From: a candidate division Zixibacteria bacterium 4484_93
GTDB lineage: Bacteria > UBP14 > UBA6098 > 4484-93
Direction: 5' to 3'
Assembly: GCA_002085385.1 (NCBI GenBank)
Contig: NATO01000086.1
Location: 1 to 6,104 of the forward strand
DNA: 6,104 nt
Shown here in pieces: positions 1-6,104 of the stretch. The notes beneath the pieces were generated by a model that saw nothing but the letters and a program-made list of their open reading frames with translations, made no database searches and had not been told where the DNA came from. Both the position numbers and the translations under genes were made by a program. The first letter of the stretch is position 1. Each line of letters starts with the position of its first letter.

Positions 1-2
1 CA

Positions 3-320
3 AAGATTTACTGCCAGCTATCGCTGACAGAGGGCACTCCGAACGCTTTGTGTGAGGCGATGTCATACGGATGTATCCCTGTCGGCTCATCAGCAGGAGG
101 GATTTCAAATGTCATAGGCGATACGGGCCTGATTGTCGAAAAGAAGGATGCAAGGCTCATTCGAGAGGCAATCCTTCAAGCTATGAAGCTCGAGCCAAGA
201 CGCCCTATCAAAAGGATAAAAGATAGATACTCAATCGGCGAGCGGGAGAAAGGGCTCATCAGGGTGATTAACTCCCTTACATCCTCAAAAAGGAGGCGGA
301 AAAAGTGGCAAATCCGATAA
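3..320 (+). CDS. Glycosyltransferase, GT4-type, C-terminal part only (5' end outside window)
   Basis: This is the last 105 codons of a glycosyltransferase whose start lies before the window. The frame is open from base 3 and ends with TGA at 318-320. The EX7E motif of retaining GT4 (GT-B fold) enzymes is present: the two glutamates are encoded at 30-32 and 54-56 (ELSE-type context LTEGTPNALCEAMSYG), followed by a glycine-rich stretch (SSAGGISNVIGDTGLIV). In the family these glutamates contact the donor sugar and the nucleotide ribose. The tail is short and very basic (SSKRRRKKWQIR), which could help hold the protein at the membrane, though this is inference. It probably transfers a nucleotide-activated sugar to a lipid-linked glycan in the cytoplasm; donor and acceptor cannot be told. 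A TTG at 48 is internal to the motif and is not the start. The final 16 bases overlap the next gene. Confidence 0.9.
   Translation, partial: KIYCQLSLTEGTPNALCEAMSYGCIPVGSSAGGISNVIGDTGLIVEKKDARLIREAILQAMKLEPRRPIKRIKDRYSIGEREKGLIRVINSLTSSKRRRKKWQIR
290..296 (+). promoter_or_regulatory. Shine-Dalgarno site deciding the GTG start at 305
   Basis: The sequence AAGGAGG sits 8 bases before the GTG at 305. It lies inside the end of the upstream glycosyltransferase reading frame. It is a near-perfect match to the 16S anti-Shine-Dalgarno and supports GTG as the real start of the acyltransferase-like gene, and hence a true 16-base gene overlap. Confidence 0.8.
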
Positions 321-754
321 AGAAACTCCTTATTCCTATCTTATTCGGCTTCAGGAGGGTCGCCTTGAGAATTCTGGGTATCCCATACCCGTTCTCATAC
401 ATAGTCTATCGAACCGATTTCCCTGAGGCAACACTCTCCGGCAAACCAAAGGAAATAGGAGACTTCTCCCTCATCGACTACGGCGGAAATGTCTCTTTTG
501 GGGAGAATGTTAAGATAGGCTATGGTGTGGTTATCATATCGGTATCGAGCATCACAGGAAGCGATGGGGAAAAACTCATAAAAAAACCTGTCGATATAGG
601 GGACAATGTTGAGATTGGCTCAAGTGCTGTCATCCTTCCCGGCGTGACAATAGGAAATAATTCAACCATAGGAGCAGGCGCGGTTGTTACAACCGATATT
701 CCTTCCAACTCCATCGCTGTGGGGATACCAGCAAGGGTGATAAAAAGGAAATAA
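305..754 (+). CDS. Hexapeptide-repeat (left-handed beta-helix) acyltransferase-like protein lacking histidine
   Basis: This 149-residue protein starts with GTG and ends with TAA. An N-terminal hydrophobic and basic stretch (about residues 5-35) precedes a left-handed beta-helix made of hexapeptide repeats: IGDFSL (51-56), FGENVK and IGYGVV (65-76), IGDNVE and IGSSAV (98-109), and IGNNST and IGAGAV (116-127). The end, GIPARVIKRK, is the typical C-terminus of sugar and antibiotic O-acetyltransferases of the WbbJ/LacA/Vat type. Relatives use acetyl-CoA or another acyl-CoA to modify a sugar hydroxyl or amine in the cytoplasm, with a histidine in the loop between coils as base. Here that loop reads VSSIT (80-84) where relatives have VSSH-like sequence, and the whole protein has no histidine. 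Activity is therefore uncertain. Its place between a glycosyltransferase and a flippase suggests a role in decorating the glycan, or a structural role. Fold call is firm; function is inferred. Confidence 0.85.
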   Translation: MANPIKKLLIPILFGFRRVALRILGIPYPFSYIVYRTDFPEATLSGKPKEIGDFSLIDYGGNVSFGENVKIGYGVVIISVSSITGSDGEKLIKKPVDIGDNVEIGSSAVILPGVTIGNNSTIGAGAVVTTDIPSNSIAVGIPARVIKRK

Positions 755-2238
755 TGGTAATAGATGACATAAAGAGTTCTTTTAAGAATTATTCTCTCGT
801 CGTTCTCGGAACAATACTTAAGGCGCTTGTCGGTTTCGGTTGCCTGCTCATCATAACACACATCCTTTCACCTGCCGACTACGGAAGATTGAACCTGTTC
901 TTTATGGTCACTTCCCTTGGGAGCATTCTACTCGGCTGGACACAATCGGCTGTCGTCCGATTTGGCAAGGAGGAGATGCTCGAGCGAGAAGGTTTCCAGA
1001 AGACATTCTCCTCTATCCTCTTTCTTTTCCTCATCAATTTTTCTGTTGCCCTCGCTCTTTTTCTCGCCTTTCGTGGGAAAGTAATAAACTATGTCGGCTT
1101 CACCCACTCGGGATTTTCTGTCGTTCTGCTCTTCCCTCTTTACTGTTTTTTCTCCTCGGCAAACCAGATACTTCTGCGCTTCTTCCAGACAGATGGTAAA
1201 TTTTCCCTCTATTCTTTTCTCCCGCCCTTATCCCGTGTCGTCCAGATTGTGCTTCTTGCTCTTGCCTTCTCCGGGGCGATAAAGGGTGAATTAACCAGTA
1301 TCCTGTGGATAATAACCGTCGCAGAGATAGCCATCTTCCCTGTGCCTGTCCTCTTCTACATCAGGCGGTTTCTGCCACTCAAGCTCTCATCCAGCTGGAC
1401 AAAGGAGATACTCCTCTTTGCCGCTCCTCTTTTCCTCTCCAGCGTCTCAGGGTATATCCTCAACTTCATCGACATATTCATTATAAACCATTTCCTCTCC
1501 AAGGATATGGTCGGCTATTATTCACTCTACTACAAGCTGTTTGAATACCTCGCCCTTATTCCTTCTCTCACTATCTCCATCACATATCCGATTTACACAA
1601 CCCTTCATCTCGAGAAGAAAGATAACCTGCTCAAGCAGTATATTGAAAGGATAAACCCTGTATTCGTATTTGCAGGGTCAACTGTTCTGGGAATTGTGCT
1701 TATGTTTCACAGGGAAATTCTCTCCATCTTTGGCAGCCAGTTCACCGCCAACAGTGGCACATTTGCAATTCTTGTGTTTGTTGTGGCACTGCGGCTTATA
1801 GGACATCCTGTTTCGCCTATATTCTCAACACATAAACTCACCAAACAGGCGATGTATGCAACCGTCATTATGAGCATAGCAAATATCATTTTAGACTTTC
1901 TGCTCGTGCCTTGTCTGGGGATAACAGGTGCCGCCGTCGCAACAGGAATATCGTTCCTTCTCGCCACAAGCATCTGCATATCGCTCATAAAGAAACACAC
2001 GGGAATAAGCGTCTGGAACGGCTATCCGCAGATACTACCGGCTTTGCTTGTCCTTCTGGTAGCAGTATCCGTTGACAACCTCCCGGTAAGAATTATATTA
2101 TCGGCATTATTGCTTGCTCTTTTCTACACTATCGCAAAAAGAGATGGCATATTCGGCGAGGATACGAGATACATCCTGGAGAAGATAGATATGCCAGCTC
2201 CTGTAAAATCACTGGTGCTTAAATTCTTCCAGCCCTGA
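754..2238 (+). CDS. Polysaccharide flippase, Wzx-like (MATE/MOP superfamily)
   Basis: This is a 494-residue integral membrane protein with roughly 12-14 hydrophobic helices, spread along its length at about residues 12-37, 45-66, 84-106, 119-139, 157-175, 180-203, 217-240, 250-285, 301-323, 334-352, 364-413 and 427-460. The N-terminal pattern, a helix followed by ITHILSPADYGRLNLFF (34-50), is the classic start of polysaccharide biosynthesis proteins of the Wzx/RfbX type. The FIDIFIINHFLSKDMVGYYSL region (238-258) is the matching motif opening the second half, and GITGAAVATGIS (389-400) is the conserved helix of the C-terminal part. The family moves undecaprenyl- or dolichyl-linked oligosaccharides across the cytoplasmic membrane. 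Length is normal (about 400-500). The ATG shares one base with the preceding TAA (TAATG), which suggests translational coupling; a weak AGGA lies at 746-749. Transported substrate cannot be told from sequence. Confidence 0.93.
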   Translation: MVIDDIKSSFKNYSLVVLGTILKALVGFGCLLIITHILSPADYGRLNLFFMVTSLGSILLGWTQSAVVRFGKEEMLEREGFQKTFSSILFLFLINFSVALALFLAFRGKVINYVGFTHSGFSVVLLFPLYCFFSSANQILLRFFQTDGKFSLYSFLPPLSRVVQIVLLALAFSGAIKGELTSILWIITVAEIAIFPVPVLFYIRRFLPLKLSSSWTKEILLFAAPLFLSSVSGYILNFIDIFIINHFLSKDMVGYYSLYYKLFEYLALIPSLTISITYPIYTTLHLEKKDNLLKQYIERINPVFVFAGSTVLGIVLMFHREILSIFGSQFTANSGTFAILVFVVALRLIGHPVSPIFSTHKLTKQAMYATVIMSIANIILDFLLVPCLGITGAAVATGISFLLATSICISLIKKHTGISVWNGYPQILPALLVLLVAVSVDNLPVRIILSALLLALFYTIAKRDGIFGEDTRYILEKIDMPAPVKSLVLKFFQP

Positions 2239-2248
2239 ATGAGGGGAT

Positions 2249-3532
2249 ATGAGCAAGGGGACAAAGCCTATCATCTGGTGTTTCTGGCCCTGGTCAGGTA
2301 TGTGGAGTATGGGTAAGGGTGCAGGGACCTCTATTTGTTATCGCAGCCTGGAAGCTATGCTCGATGCGGGATACGAGGTTCATCTCTTTGCAAAAAACGA
2401 TGGACTATCCAGAAGAGAAGAGAGCTGTGAGGGTATTCATATCCATCGCTTCAATGTCCCTATGGGAGAGCTTATCCATTCCCTCCAGAATTTCATCGGA
2501 AAGGTGAAGCCGTTCAGGATTATCAATATCACCGTCCTTCAGATTCTCTACTATCTTCTATACACCTCTGCCGAGATGCAGCTCGGAATCAGGGAGGGTA
2601 AGAAGAGGCAGCCCTCTCTTATTTACGCCTTCAGCACATACGATGTTCTCTCTGTATTCCTTCTTTCAAGACGGTTCAATGTGCCAAATATCACCCGCCT
2701 CTTCGGGATATGGGAAGGGCAGCTTATTCTGAAATCTCCATCGCAGACCATATTCAAATGGCAGACTGCCCTCGCTTTTCTCATTCCCTCGACATACCTG
2801 ATAATAACCGATGATGGCACCCAAGGCGATAAGGTGGCGCAGAAGTTTGCCGTTTCAGCAGGCAGGCTCCGTTTCTGGCGGAACGGTGTAGATATAAACG
2901 CTTGCAGCCTCGACTCTAACCCCGAATTACTGCTAAACAAACTCGGCATTCCCCAATCGACCAAGATAGTCCTTACCGCAAGCCGACTGGATACCTGGAA
3001 GCGTTTAGATAGGGTGATAGGGGCAGTTCCTTATGTCGCTTCGGAGATTGAGAATGTCTTATTTGTCATACTCGGCGATGGGAACGAGAAGGGGAATCTG
3101 GAAAAACTCGCACATTCACTCGGTGTGGAGAAATCCGTGCGATTCACAGGCATCATCCCGAACAAAACCGTCCCGGAATTTATGAAAGCAGCCGATATCT
3201 TCGTCTCCACAAATGATTTAAGCAATGTCTCAAACGGACTGCTTGAGGCAATGTCCTGTGGGAAATGCATTGTAACATTGGATACAGGCGATACGAAAAA
3301 ATTGATACAGAACAATATAACAGGAAAGCTTGTTCCCACCGGAGAGGAAGAAAAAATCGTAAAAGGGCTGGCAGATGCTATCGTAAATGTGCTAAAAGAC
3401 GACAAGCTCAGAGCAAAGCTGGGTGAAAACGCCAGAAAATATGCAGAAGAGAATTTTTACTCCTGGGAGGAGAGAATGAATATGGAACTGGAGCTTGTCG
3501 AGGAGGCAAGAAAAGAACGGAAAAGAGGATAA
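2249..3532 (+). CDS. Glycosyltransferase family 4-like, variant EX7E motif (S-x7-E)
   Basis: This 427-residue protein has a GT-B layout. The N-terminal acceptor domain opens with a beta strand and a glycine-rich loop (PIIWCFWPWSGMWSMGKGAG, 7-26), and AGYEVHLFAK follows at about 40-49. The C-terminal donor domain begins near residue 233 (KIVLTASRLDTWKRLDRVI), where Arg246 and Lys251 match the phosphate-binding Arg and Lys of GT4 enzymes. The usual EX7E is altered: Ser325 stands where the first glutamate should be, and Glu333 keeps the second (DLSNVSNGLLEAMSCGK). It probably transfers a sugar from a nucleotide donor in lipid-linked glycan assembly. The many tryptophans and cysteines at the N-terminus are unusual for the family. 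The ATG lies 10 bases after the flippase stop, preceded closely by GAGGGG (2241-2246), and the fold begins almost at once, so this start is sound. Donor and acceptor are unknown. Confidence 0.9.
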   Translation: MSKGTKPIIWCFWPWSGMWSMGKGAGTSICYRSLEAMLDAGYEVHLFAKNDGLSRREESCEGIHIHRFNVPMGELIHSLQNFIGKVKPFRIINITVLQILYYLLYTSAEMQLGIREGKKRQPSLIYAFSTYDVLSVFLLSRRFNVPNITRLFGIWEGQLILKSPSQTIFKWQTALAFLIPSTYLIITDDGTQGDKVAQKFAVSAGRLRFWRNGVDINACSLDSNPELLLNKLGIPQSTKIVLTASRLDTWKRLDRVIGAVPYVASEIENVLFVILGDGNEKGNLEKLAHSLGVEKSVRFTGIIPNKTVPEFMKAADIFVSTNDLSNVSNGLLEAMSCGKCIVTLDTGDTKKLIQNNITGKLVPTGEEEKIVKGLADAIVNVLKDDKLRAKLGENARKYAEENFYSWEERMNMELELVEEARKERKRG

Positions 3533-3606
3533 TCGATACGGAAGATGGGCTAAGGGAATACTACGAGGAGACAGCAAGGCTCGACACCGGAGTTTTCAAC
3601 CCGACA
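3533..3606 (+). other. 74-base gap, open in the frame of the next gene
   Basis: This is the only sizeable gap in an otherwise packed gene set. No promoter, terminator hairpin or RNA gene is visible. Read in the frame of the following glycosyltransferase it has no stop and gives an ordinary-looking acidic peptide (EDGLREYYEETARLDTGVFN, 3541-3600). The other forward frames give either a stop (TAA at 3551-3553) or an arginine-rich shadow peptide. The frame stays open back to a TGA at 3424-3426, but no ATG, GTG or TTG occurs in it before 3607. It may be a non-standard N-terminal extension or the remnant of another gene; I do not recognise the peptide. Confidence 0.5.
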
Positions 3607-4719
3607 ATGAGAGTCGCCCTCATCATATACGGTTTCCTCCCTGTGCACATCGGCGGAACGGAGGTCGCTACATACCATATCGCAAGGCATCTAATAAATG
3701 AAGGGCACGAGGTTCACATAATAACCATACGCGACAGCGGACTTCCGAAAGAGGAAATAACGGACGGAATATATATCCATCGGGTAAGCAATCGATTCAG
3801 GCAAAGAAGAGTTACAAACTGGCTCTTCCGACTGGGTGCATTGAAGAAGATAGCCGAAATCAACCCTGATATCATCCACTGCCAGGATATATGGTCGGGA
3901 ATAATAGGACTCGCATCAAAGAGGCTTCTGGGGAAACCATACATCGCCTGCGGGCAGGGAACAGATATCTACTCCAGCTGGAAACACAAAAAAACGGTAA
4001 CAAAGATTGTATCAAAAAACGCCGACGCAGTCATCGCACTGACAGAGGATATGAGAAAAAGATTGCTCGATATATACAAAAGGGAGGTCTATATTGTCCC
4101 AAACGGAATTGAACTCGCACGGTTCGAGGGTATATCGAGGGAGAACACCAGAAAAAACCTGGGTATAAAAAGCAACGAGAAGATTATCCTGTTTGTTGGG
4201 ACACTGCGTCCTGTTAAAGGGGTAAAATACCTTATAAAAGCGATGAAAACCGTCTTTGAAAAACAGCACGATGCAAGGCTCTTCATCGTCGGGAGTGGAA
4301 AAGAAGAAGAGAGCCTGAGAACCCTTGCAAGAGAGCTGAATATAGAAAAGCAGATAACCTTTGTAGGAAGGGTGGAAAACGAGTTAGTCCCGGAGTATAT
4401 GACGGCAGCGGACATATTCGTTCTGCCAAGCCTCAGAGAGGGGATGAGCGTGGTGATACTCGAAGCTATGGCATCCGGCTTGCCAATAATCACGACAGAT
4501 ACCTGCGGGATGTCAGAGATTATCAGAGAGGGCAGAAATGGGCTCCTTGTCGAGCCAAAAAAACCGGAGCAACTCGCCGAAAAAATCTTACTGCTTCTGC
4601 AAGATGAGAACCTAAGAAGAGAAATCTCAACGAATAACAAGGAGAATGCAAGAAAATATAACTGGGAAAACATCACGGCTGAACTAAAAAAAATATACTA
4701 CAAGGTTCTTGGAAAATAA
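3607..4719 (+). CDS. Glycosyltransferase, GT4-type, canonical EX7E
   Basis: This is a complete 370-residue GT-B enzyme. The N-terminal domain starts directly with the first strand (MRVALIIYGFLP) and the glycine loop HIGGTEVATYHIARHL (14-29), then INPDIIHCQD. The junction reads VIALTEDMRKRLLD and VPNGIELARF. The donor domain has FVGTLRPVKGVKYLIKAM with Arg201 and Lys204 as the expected phosphate ligands, then TAADIFVLPS, and the full EX7E with Glu278 and Glu286 (EGMSVVILE). All key GT4 residues are present and the length is typical, so it should be an active retaining transferase using a nucleotide sugar, probably UDP- or GDP-linked, on the cytoplasmic face. The 3607 ATG is the only standard start before the fold begins, but it has no good Shine-Dalgarno: the nearest, CGGAG at 3588-3592, is 14 bases away. 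The upstream frame is open (see 3533-3606). The exact start is therefore less sure than the identity. Confidence 0.93.
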   Translation: MRVALIIYGFLPVHIGGTEVATYHIARHLINEGHEVHIITIRDSGLPKEEITDGIYIHRVSNRFRQRRVTNWLFRLGALKKIAEINPDIIHCQDIWSGIIGLASKRLLGKPYIACGQGTDIYSSWKHKKTVTKIVSKNADAVIALTEDMRKRLLDIYKREVYIVPNGIELARFEGISRENTRKNLGIKSNEKIILFVGTLRPVKGVKYLIKAMKTVFEKQHDARLFIVGSGKEEESLRTLARELNIEKQITFVGRVENELVPEYMTAADIFVLPSLREGMSVVILEAMASGLPIITTDTCGMSEIIREGRNGLLVEPKKPEQLAEKILLLLQDENLRREISTNNKENARKYNWENITAELKKIYYKVLGK

Positions 4720-4720
4720 A

Positions 4721-4725
4721 GGGGG
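4721..4725 (+). promoter_or_regulatory. Shine-Dalgarno site deciding the ATG start at 4730
   Basis: A run of GGGGG lies 4 bases before the ATG at 4730, directly after the TAA of the preceding glycosyltransferase. It favours 4730 over an in-frame TTG at 4709. The TTG would add seven residues (encoded partly by this site) ahead of the start of the Rossmann fold, and it has no ribosome binding site of its own. Confidence 0.65.
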
Positions 4726-4729
4726 ATAT

Positions 4730-5674
4730 ATGGCAGGCTATCTTATAACAGGCGGAGGCGGTTTTATCGGGTCGAACATAACGCGATATCTTGTCGAACG
4801 CGGAGAGAAGGTGCGTATCTTAGACAATTTCTCCACCGGTAAGCGCGAGAACCTGGCAGGGCTCGAGGGGAAAATCGAGCTTGTCGAGGGGGATATCCGG
4901 GATGTATTCACCGTTATGCGCTCGCTGGAGGGGATAGATTACATCCTCCATCAGGCGGCACTACCTTCTGTTCCACGCTCGGTGGCAGACCCACTCACGA
5001 CAAACAATGTCAACCTCATTGGGACTTTGAACCTGCTCGAGGCGGCAAAGGATTTCCCGATAAAACGGCTCGTCATCGCCTCATCATCATCGGTCTACGG
5101 TGACACGGACAGTCTCCCTAAGAAGGAAAGCCTCACACCGGCACCTCTTTCCCCGTATGCCGCAAGCAAGCTTGCCGTCGAATATTATGCAAAGGTGTTC
5201 CACAATGTCTACGGGGTAGAATCGGTCATCCTGCGCTATTTCAACATCTTCGGACCAAACCAAGACCCCACAAGCCAGTATTCTGCCGTTGTCCCGAAAT
5301 TCATAACGAGCATCCTGCAGGATAAGCCCGTGACAATATTCGGCGATGGCGAACAGTCGAGAGATTTCACCTTCGTTGACAATGTCGTTTCAGCAAATAT
5401 TCTCGCTGCAAAAGCTGATAGCATCTCCGGGGAAGTAATAAATATAGCATCCGGGGTAGAAACCACGGTGAATGAGCTTATTGAAACAATCGAAACAATC
5501 GTCGGGAAGAAGGCAAAAAGGGTATATCTCGCCGAGAGAGCAGGGGATGTCAAGCATTCCTTAGCAGACATCTCAAAGGCAAAAAAACTGCTCGGATACT
5601 CTGTTACTACAGACCTCAAGAGAGGGCTAAAAAAGAGCATAGAGTTCTTCAAGAGAGCAGATAGGGAGGTTTGA
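4730..5674 (+). CDS. UDP-N-acetylhexosamine 4-epimerase, WbpP-like extended SDR
   Basis: This 314-residue NAD-dependent enzyme probably interconverts UDP-GlcNAc and UDP-GalNAc (or the matching uronic acids) in the cytoplasm. The Rossmann motif is TGGGGFIG (Gly8, Gly11, Gly14), Asp32 ends strand 2 and fits NAD binding, and GDI at 54-56 contacts adenine in the family. The catalytic set is Ser118-121 (SSSSVYG), Tyr143 and Lys147 (YAASK). LRYFNIFGPNQDP (168-180) and FGDGEQSRDF (204-213) are the usual substrate-side motifs. The specificity spot matches WbpP: in GDVKHSLADISKA the small Ser277 lines up with WbpP Ser306, where E. coli GalE has a bulky Tyr299, so N-acetylated sugars should fit. In the ALPSVPRS loop Pro79 replaces a glycine of WbpP. 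It is 10 bases after a glycosyltransferase and most likely feeds it. A dehydratase or plain GalE role is less likely given the motifs, but uronate versus neutral sugar is open. Confidence 0.9.
   Translation: MAGYLITGGGGFIGSNITRYLVERGEKVRILDNFSTGKRENLAGLEGKIELVEGDIRDVFTVMRSLEGIDYILHQAALPSVPRSVADPLTTNNVNLIGTLNLLEAAKDFPIKRLVIASSSSVYGDTDSLPKKESLTPAPLSPYAASKLAVEYYAKVFHNVYGVESVILRYFNIFGPNQDPTSQYSAVVPKFITSILQDKPVTIFGDGEQSRDFTFVDNVVSANILAAKADSISGEVINIASGVETTVNELIETIETIVGKKAKRVYLAERAGDVKHSLADISKAKKLLGYSVTTDLKRGLKKSIEFFKRADREV
5663..5670 (+). promoter_or_regulatory. Strong Shine-Dalgarno site for the rmuC-like gene
   Basis: AGGGAGGT ends 6 bases before the ATG at 5677 and lies within the last codons of the epimerase. 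It is the best ribosome binding site in the window and fixes the start at 5677 rather than the ATG three codons later at 5686. Confidence 0.8.
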
Positions 5675-5676
5675 TT

Positions 5677-6104
5677 ATGGCAACAATGATACTCCTCATC
5701 GTTGTTATTCTGTTGCTTCTGGCAGTCATACTTATGTTAAAAGGGGCACAAAAGGAAGGCAAAACCGATGTGCTGAGGGCCCAGCTGGAGTCGCTCGAGC
5801 GCAATCTCTCCGACAGGATGAACCAGACAACGCTCATCACGAACCGTGTATCCGAGAGCCTCGGAACCTTGAAGGAAAAACTGGGGAACCTGGATTCTCT
5901 GAACGAGAGAGTAAATGAGCTGAACGCAATATTCTCCTCTCCAAAACTCCGCGGGGGTATGGGCGAATTCCTGATGGAGAACCTCATCTCATCGGTCATA
6001 CCAAAGGGTTTCTACGACTTTCAGCACCGGTTTCAATCAGGAGAAACTGTCGATGCGGCAATATTCTTAGGCGAGAGAATAGTCCCTGTCGATTCCAAGT
6101 TCCC
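5677..6104 (+). CDS. rmuC: RmuC-family protein, N-terminal part (3' end outside window)
   Basis: The first 142 codons of a gene that runs off the window. It opens with a single membrane-anchor helix (about residues 4-21, almost all Ile, Leu and Val), then a charged helical stretch likely to form a coiled coil (about 25-86). The RmuC domain then begins: LRGGMGEFLMENL (91-103) is the RG-x-x-GE signature, and the start of the PD-(D/E)xK-like nuclease fold follows with Asp126 (VDAAIF) and Asp139-Ser-Lys141 (PVDSKF). Order and spacing are those of RmuC, a membrane-anchored protein named for its effect on DNA inversion rates in E. coli; its biochemical activity in most organisms is inferred from the fold. 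It starts 2 bases after the epimerase stop and so appears to sit in the polysaccharide operon. The full length and the remaining catalytic residues cannot be checked here. Confidence 0.88.
   Translation, partial: MATMILLIVVILLLLAVILMLKGAQKEGKTDVLRAQLESLERNLSDRMNQTTLITNRVSESLGTLKEKLGNLDSLNERVNELNAIFSSPKLRGGMGEFLMENLISSVIPKGFYDFQHRFQSGETVDAAIFLGERIVPVDSKF

Noticed and set aside
3495..3701. Small plus-strand open frame bridging the second and third glycosyltransferases
   Set aside because: The product is rich in arginine, lysine, serine and histidine, overlaps two real genes out of frame, and has no recognisable features.
4089..4676. 195-codon open frame on the minus strand opposite the third glycosyltransferase
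   Set aside because: Its translation is a serine-, phenylalanine- and isoleucine-rich shadow of a clearly conserved GT4 gene. It shows no domain and no gene-like start.
4709..4729. Seven-residue N-terminal extension of the epimerase from a TTG at 4709
   Set aside because: The TTG overlaps the previous gene, lacks a ribosome binding site, and the added codons coincide with the GGGGG site serving the ATG at 4730, where the Rossmann fold begins.
3492..4888. Shared string GAGCTTGTCGAGG near 3490 and again near 4878
   Set aside because: Both copies encode Glu-Leu-Val-Glu in different genes and the match ends at once on either side. This fits shared codon use, not a duplicated element or attachment site.
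5483..5500. Tandem 9-base repeat GAAACAATC inside the epimerase
   Set aside because: It encodes ETIETI in a normal amphipathic helix of the protein. Two short copies are not evidence of a repeat element.
5236..5999. Two minus-strand open frames opposite the epimerase and rmuC genes
   Set aside because: Both run antisense to recognisable protein domains and have the serine/phenylalanine-rich composition expected of antisense frames.

Overview
The window is a tightly packed block from a surface-polysaccharide (O-antigen, capsule or S-layer-glycan type) biosynthesis locus. Everything recognisable is on the + strand. In order it holds: the 3' end of a GT4-type glycosyltransferase, a small left-handed-beta-helix (hexapeptide) acyltransferase-like protein, a Wzx/MATE-like polysaccharide flippase, two complete GT4-type glycosyltransferases of different subtypes, an extended-SDR UDP-sugar 4-epimerase that looks specific for N-acetylated sugars (WbpP-like), and the 5' end of an rmuC-like gene. 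No RNA gene, CRISPR array, insertion sequence, promoter or terminator could be recognised.

Genes overlap or lie within 10 bases of each other at every junction but one (16-base overlap, 1-base overlap, gaps of 10, 74, 10 and 2 bases). This points to one transcription unit that begins before base 1 and runs past base 6104. Several starts have good Shine-Dalgarno sequences (290-296, 4721-4725, 5663-5670). One start is GTG (305). The exception is the 74-base gap at 3533-3606. It contains no stop codon in the frame of the gene that follows, and that gene's only standard start has no good Shine-Dalgarno.

Inferred division of labour: the epimerase supplies a UDP-N-acetylhexosamine (most likely UDP-GalNAc from UDP-GlcNAc), the three glycosyltransferases build a lipid-linked oligosaccharide on the cytoplasmic side, the hexapeptide protein may decorate a sugar, and the flippase moves the lipid-linked unit across the membrane. 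No Wzy polymerase or initiating phosphosugar transferase is inside the window. RmuC, a presumed nuclease-fold protein linked to DNA recombination, is not part of this pathway but is placed as if co-translated with the epimerase.

Organism: a prokaryote with near-balanced base composition, frequent ATA and AGA/AGG codons mixed with CGN codons, and GGAGG-type ribosome binding sites. That fits a deep-branching or thermophile-like bacterium, or a methanogen-related archaeon. RmuC leans towards Bacteria, though it also occurs in some archaea. The sequence alone does not settle it. I found no convincing new system. The best leads are the histidine-free acyltransferase, the altered EX7E motif in the second glycosyltransferase, the anomalous 74-base gap, and the rmuC linkage.
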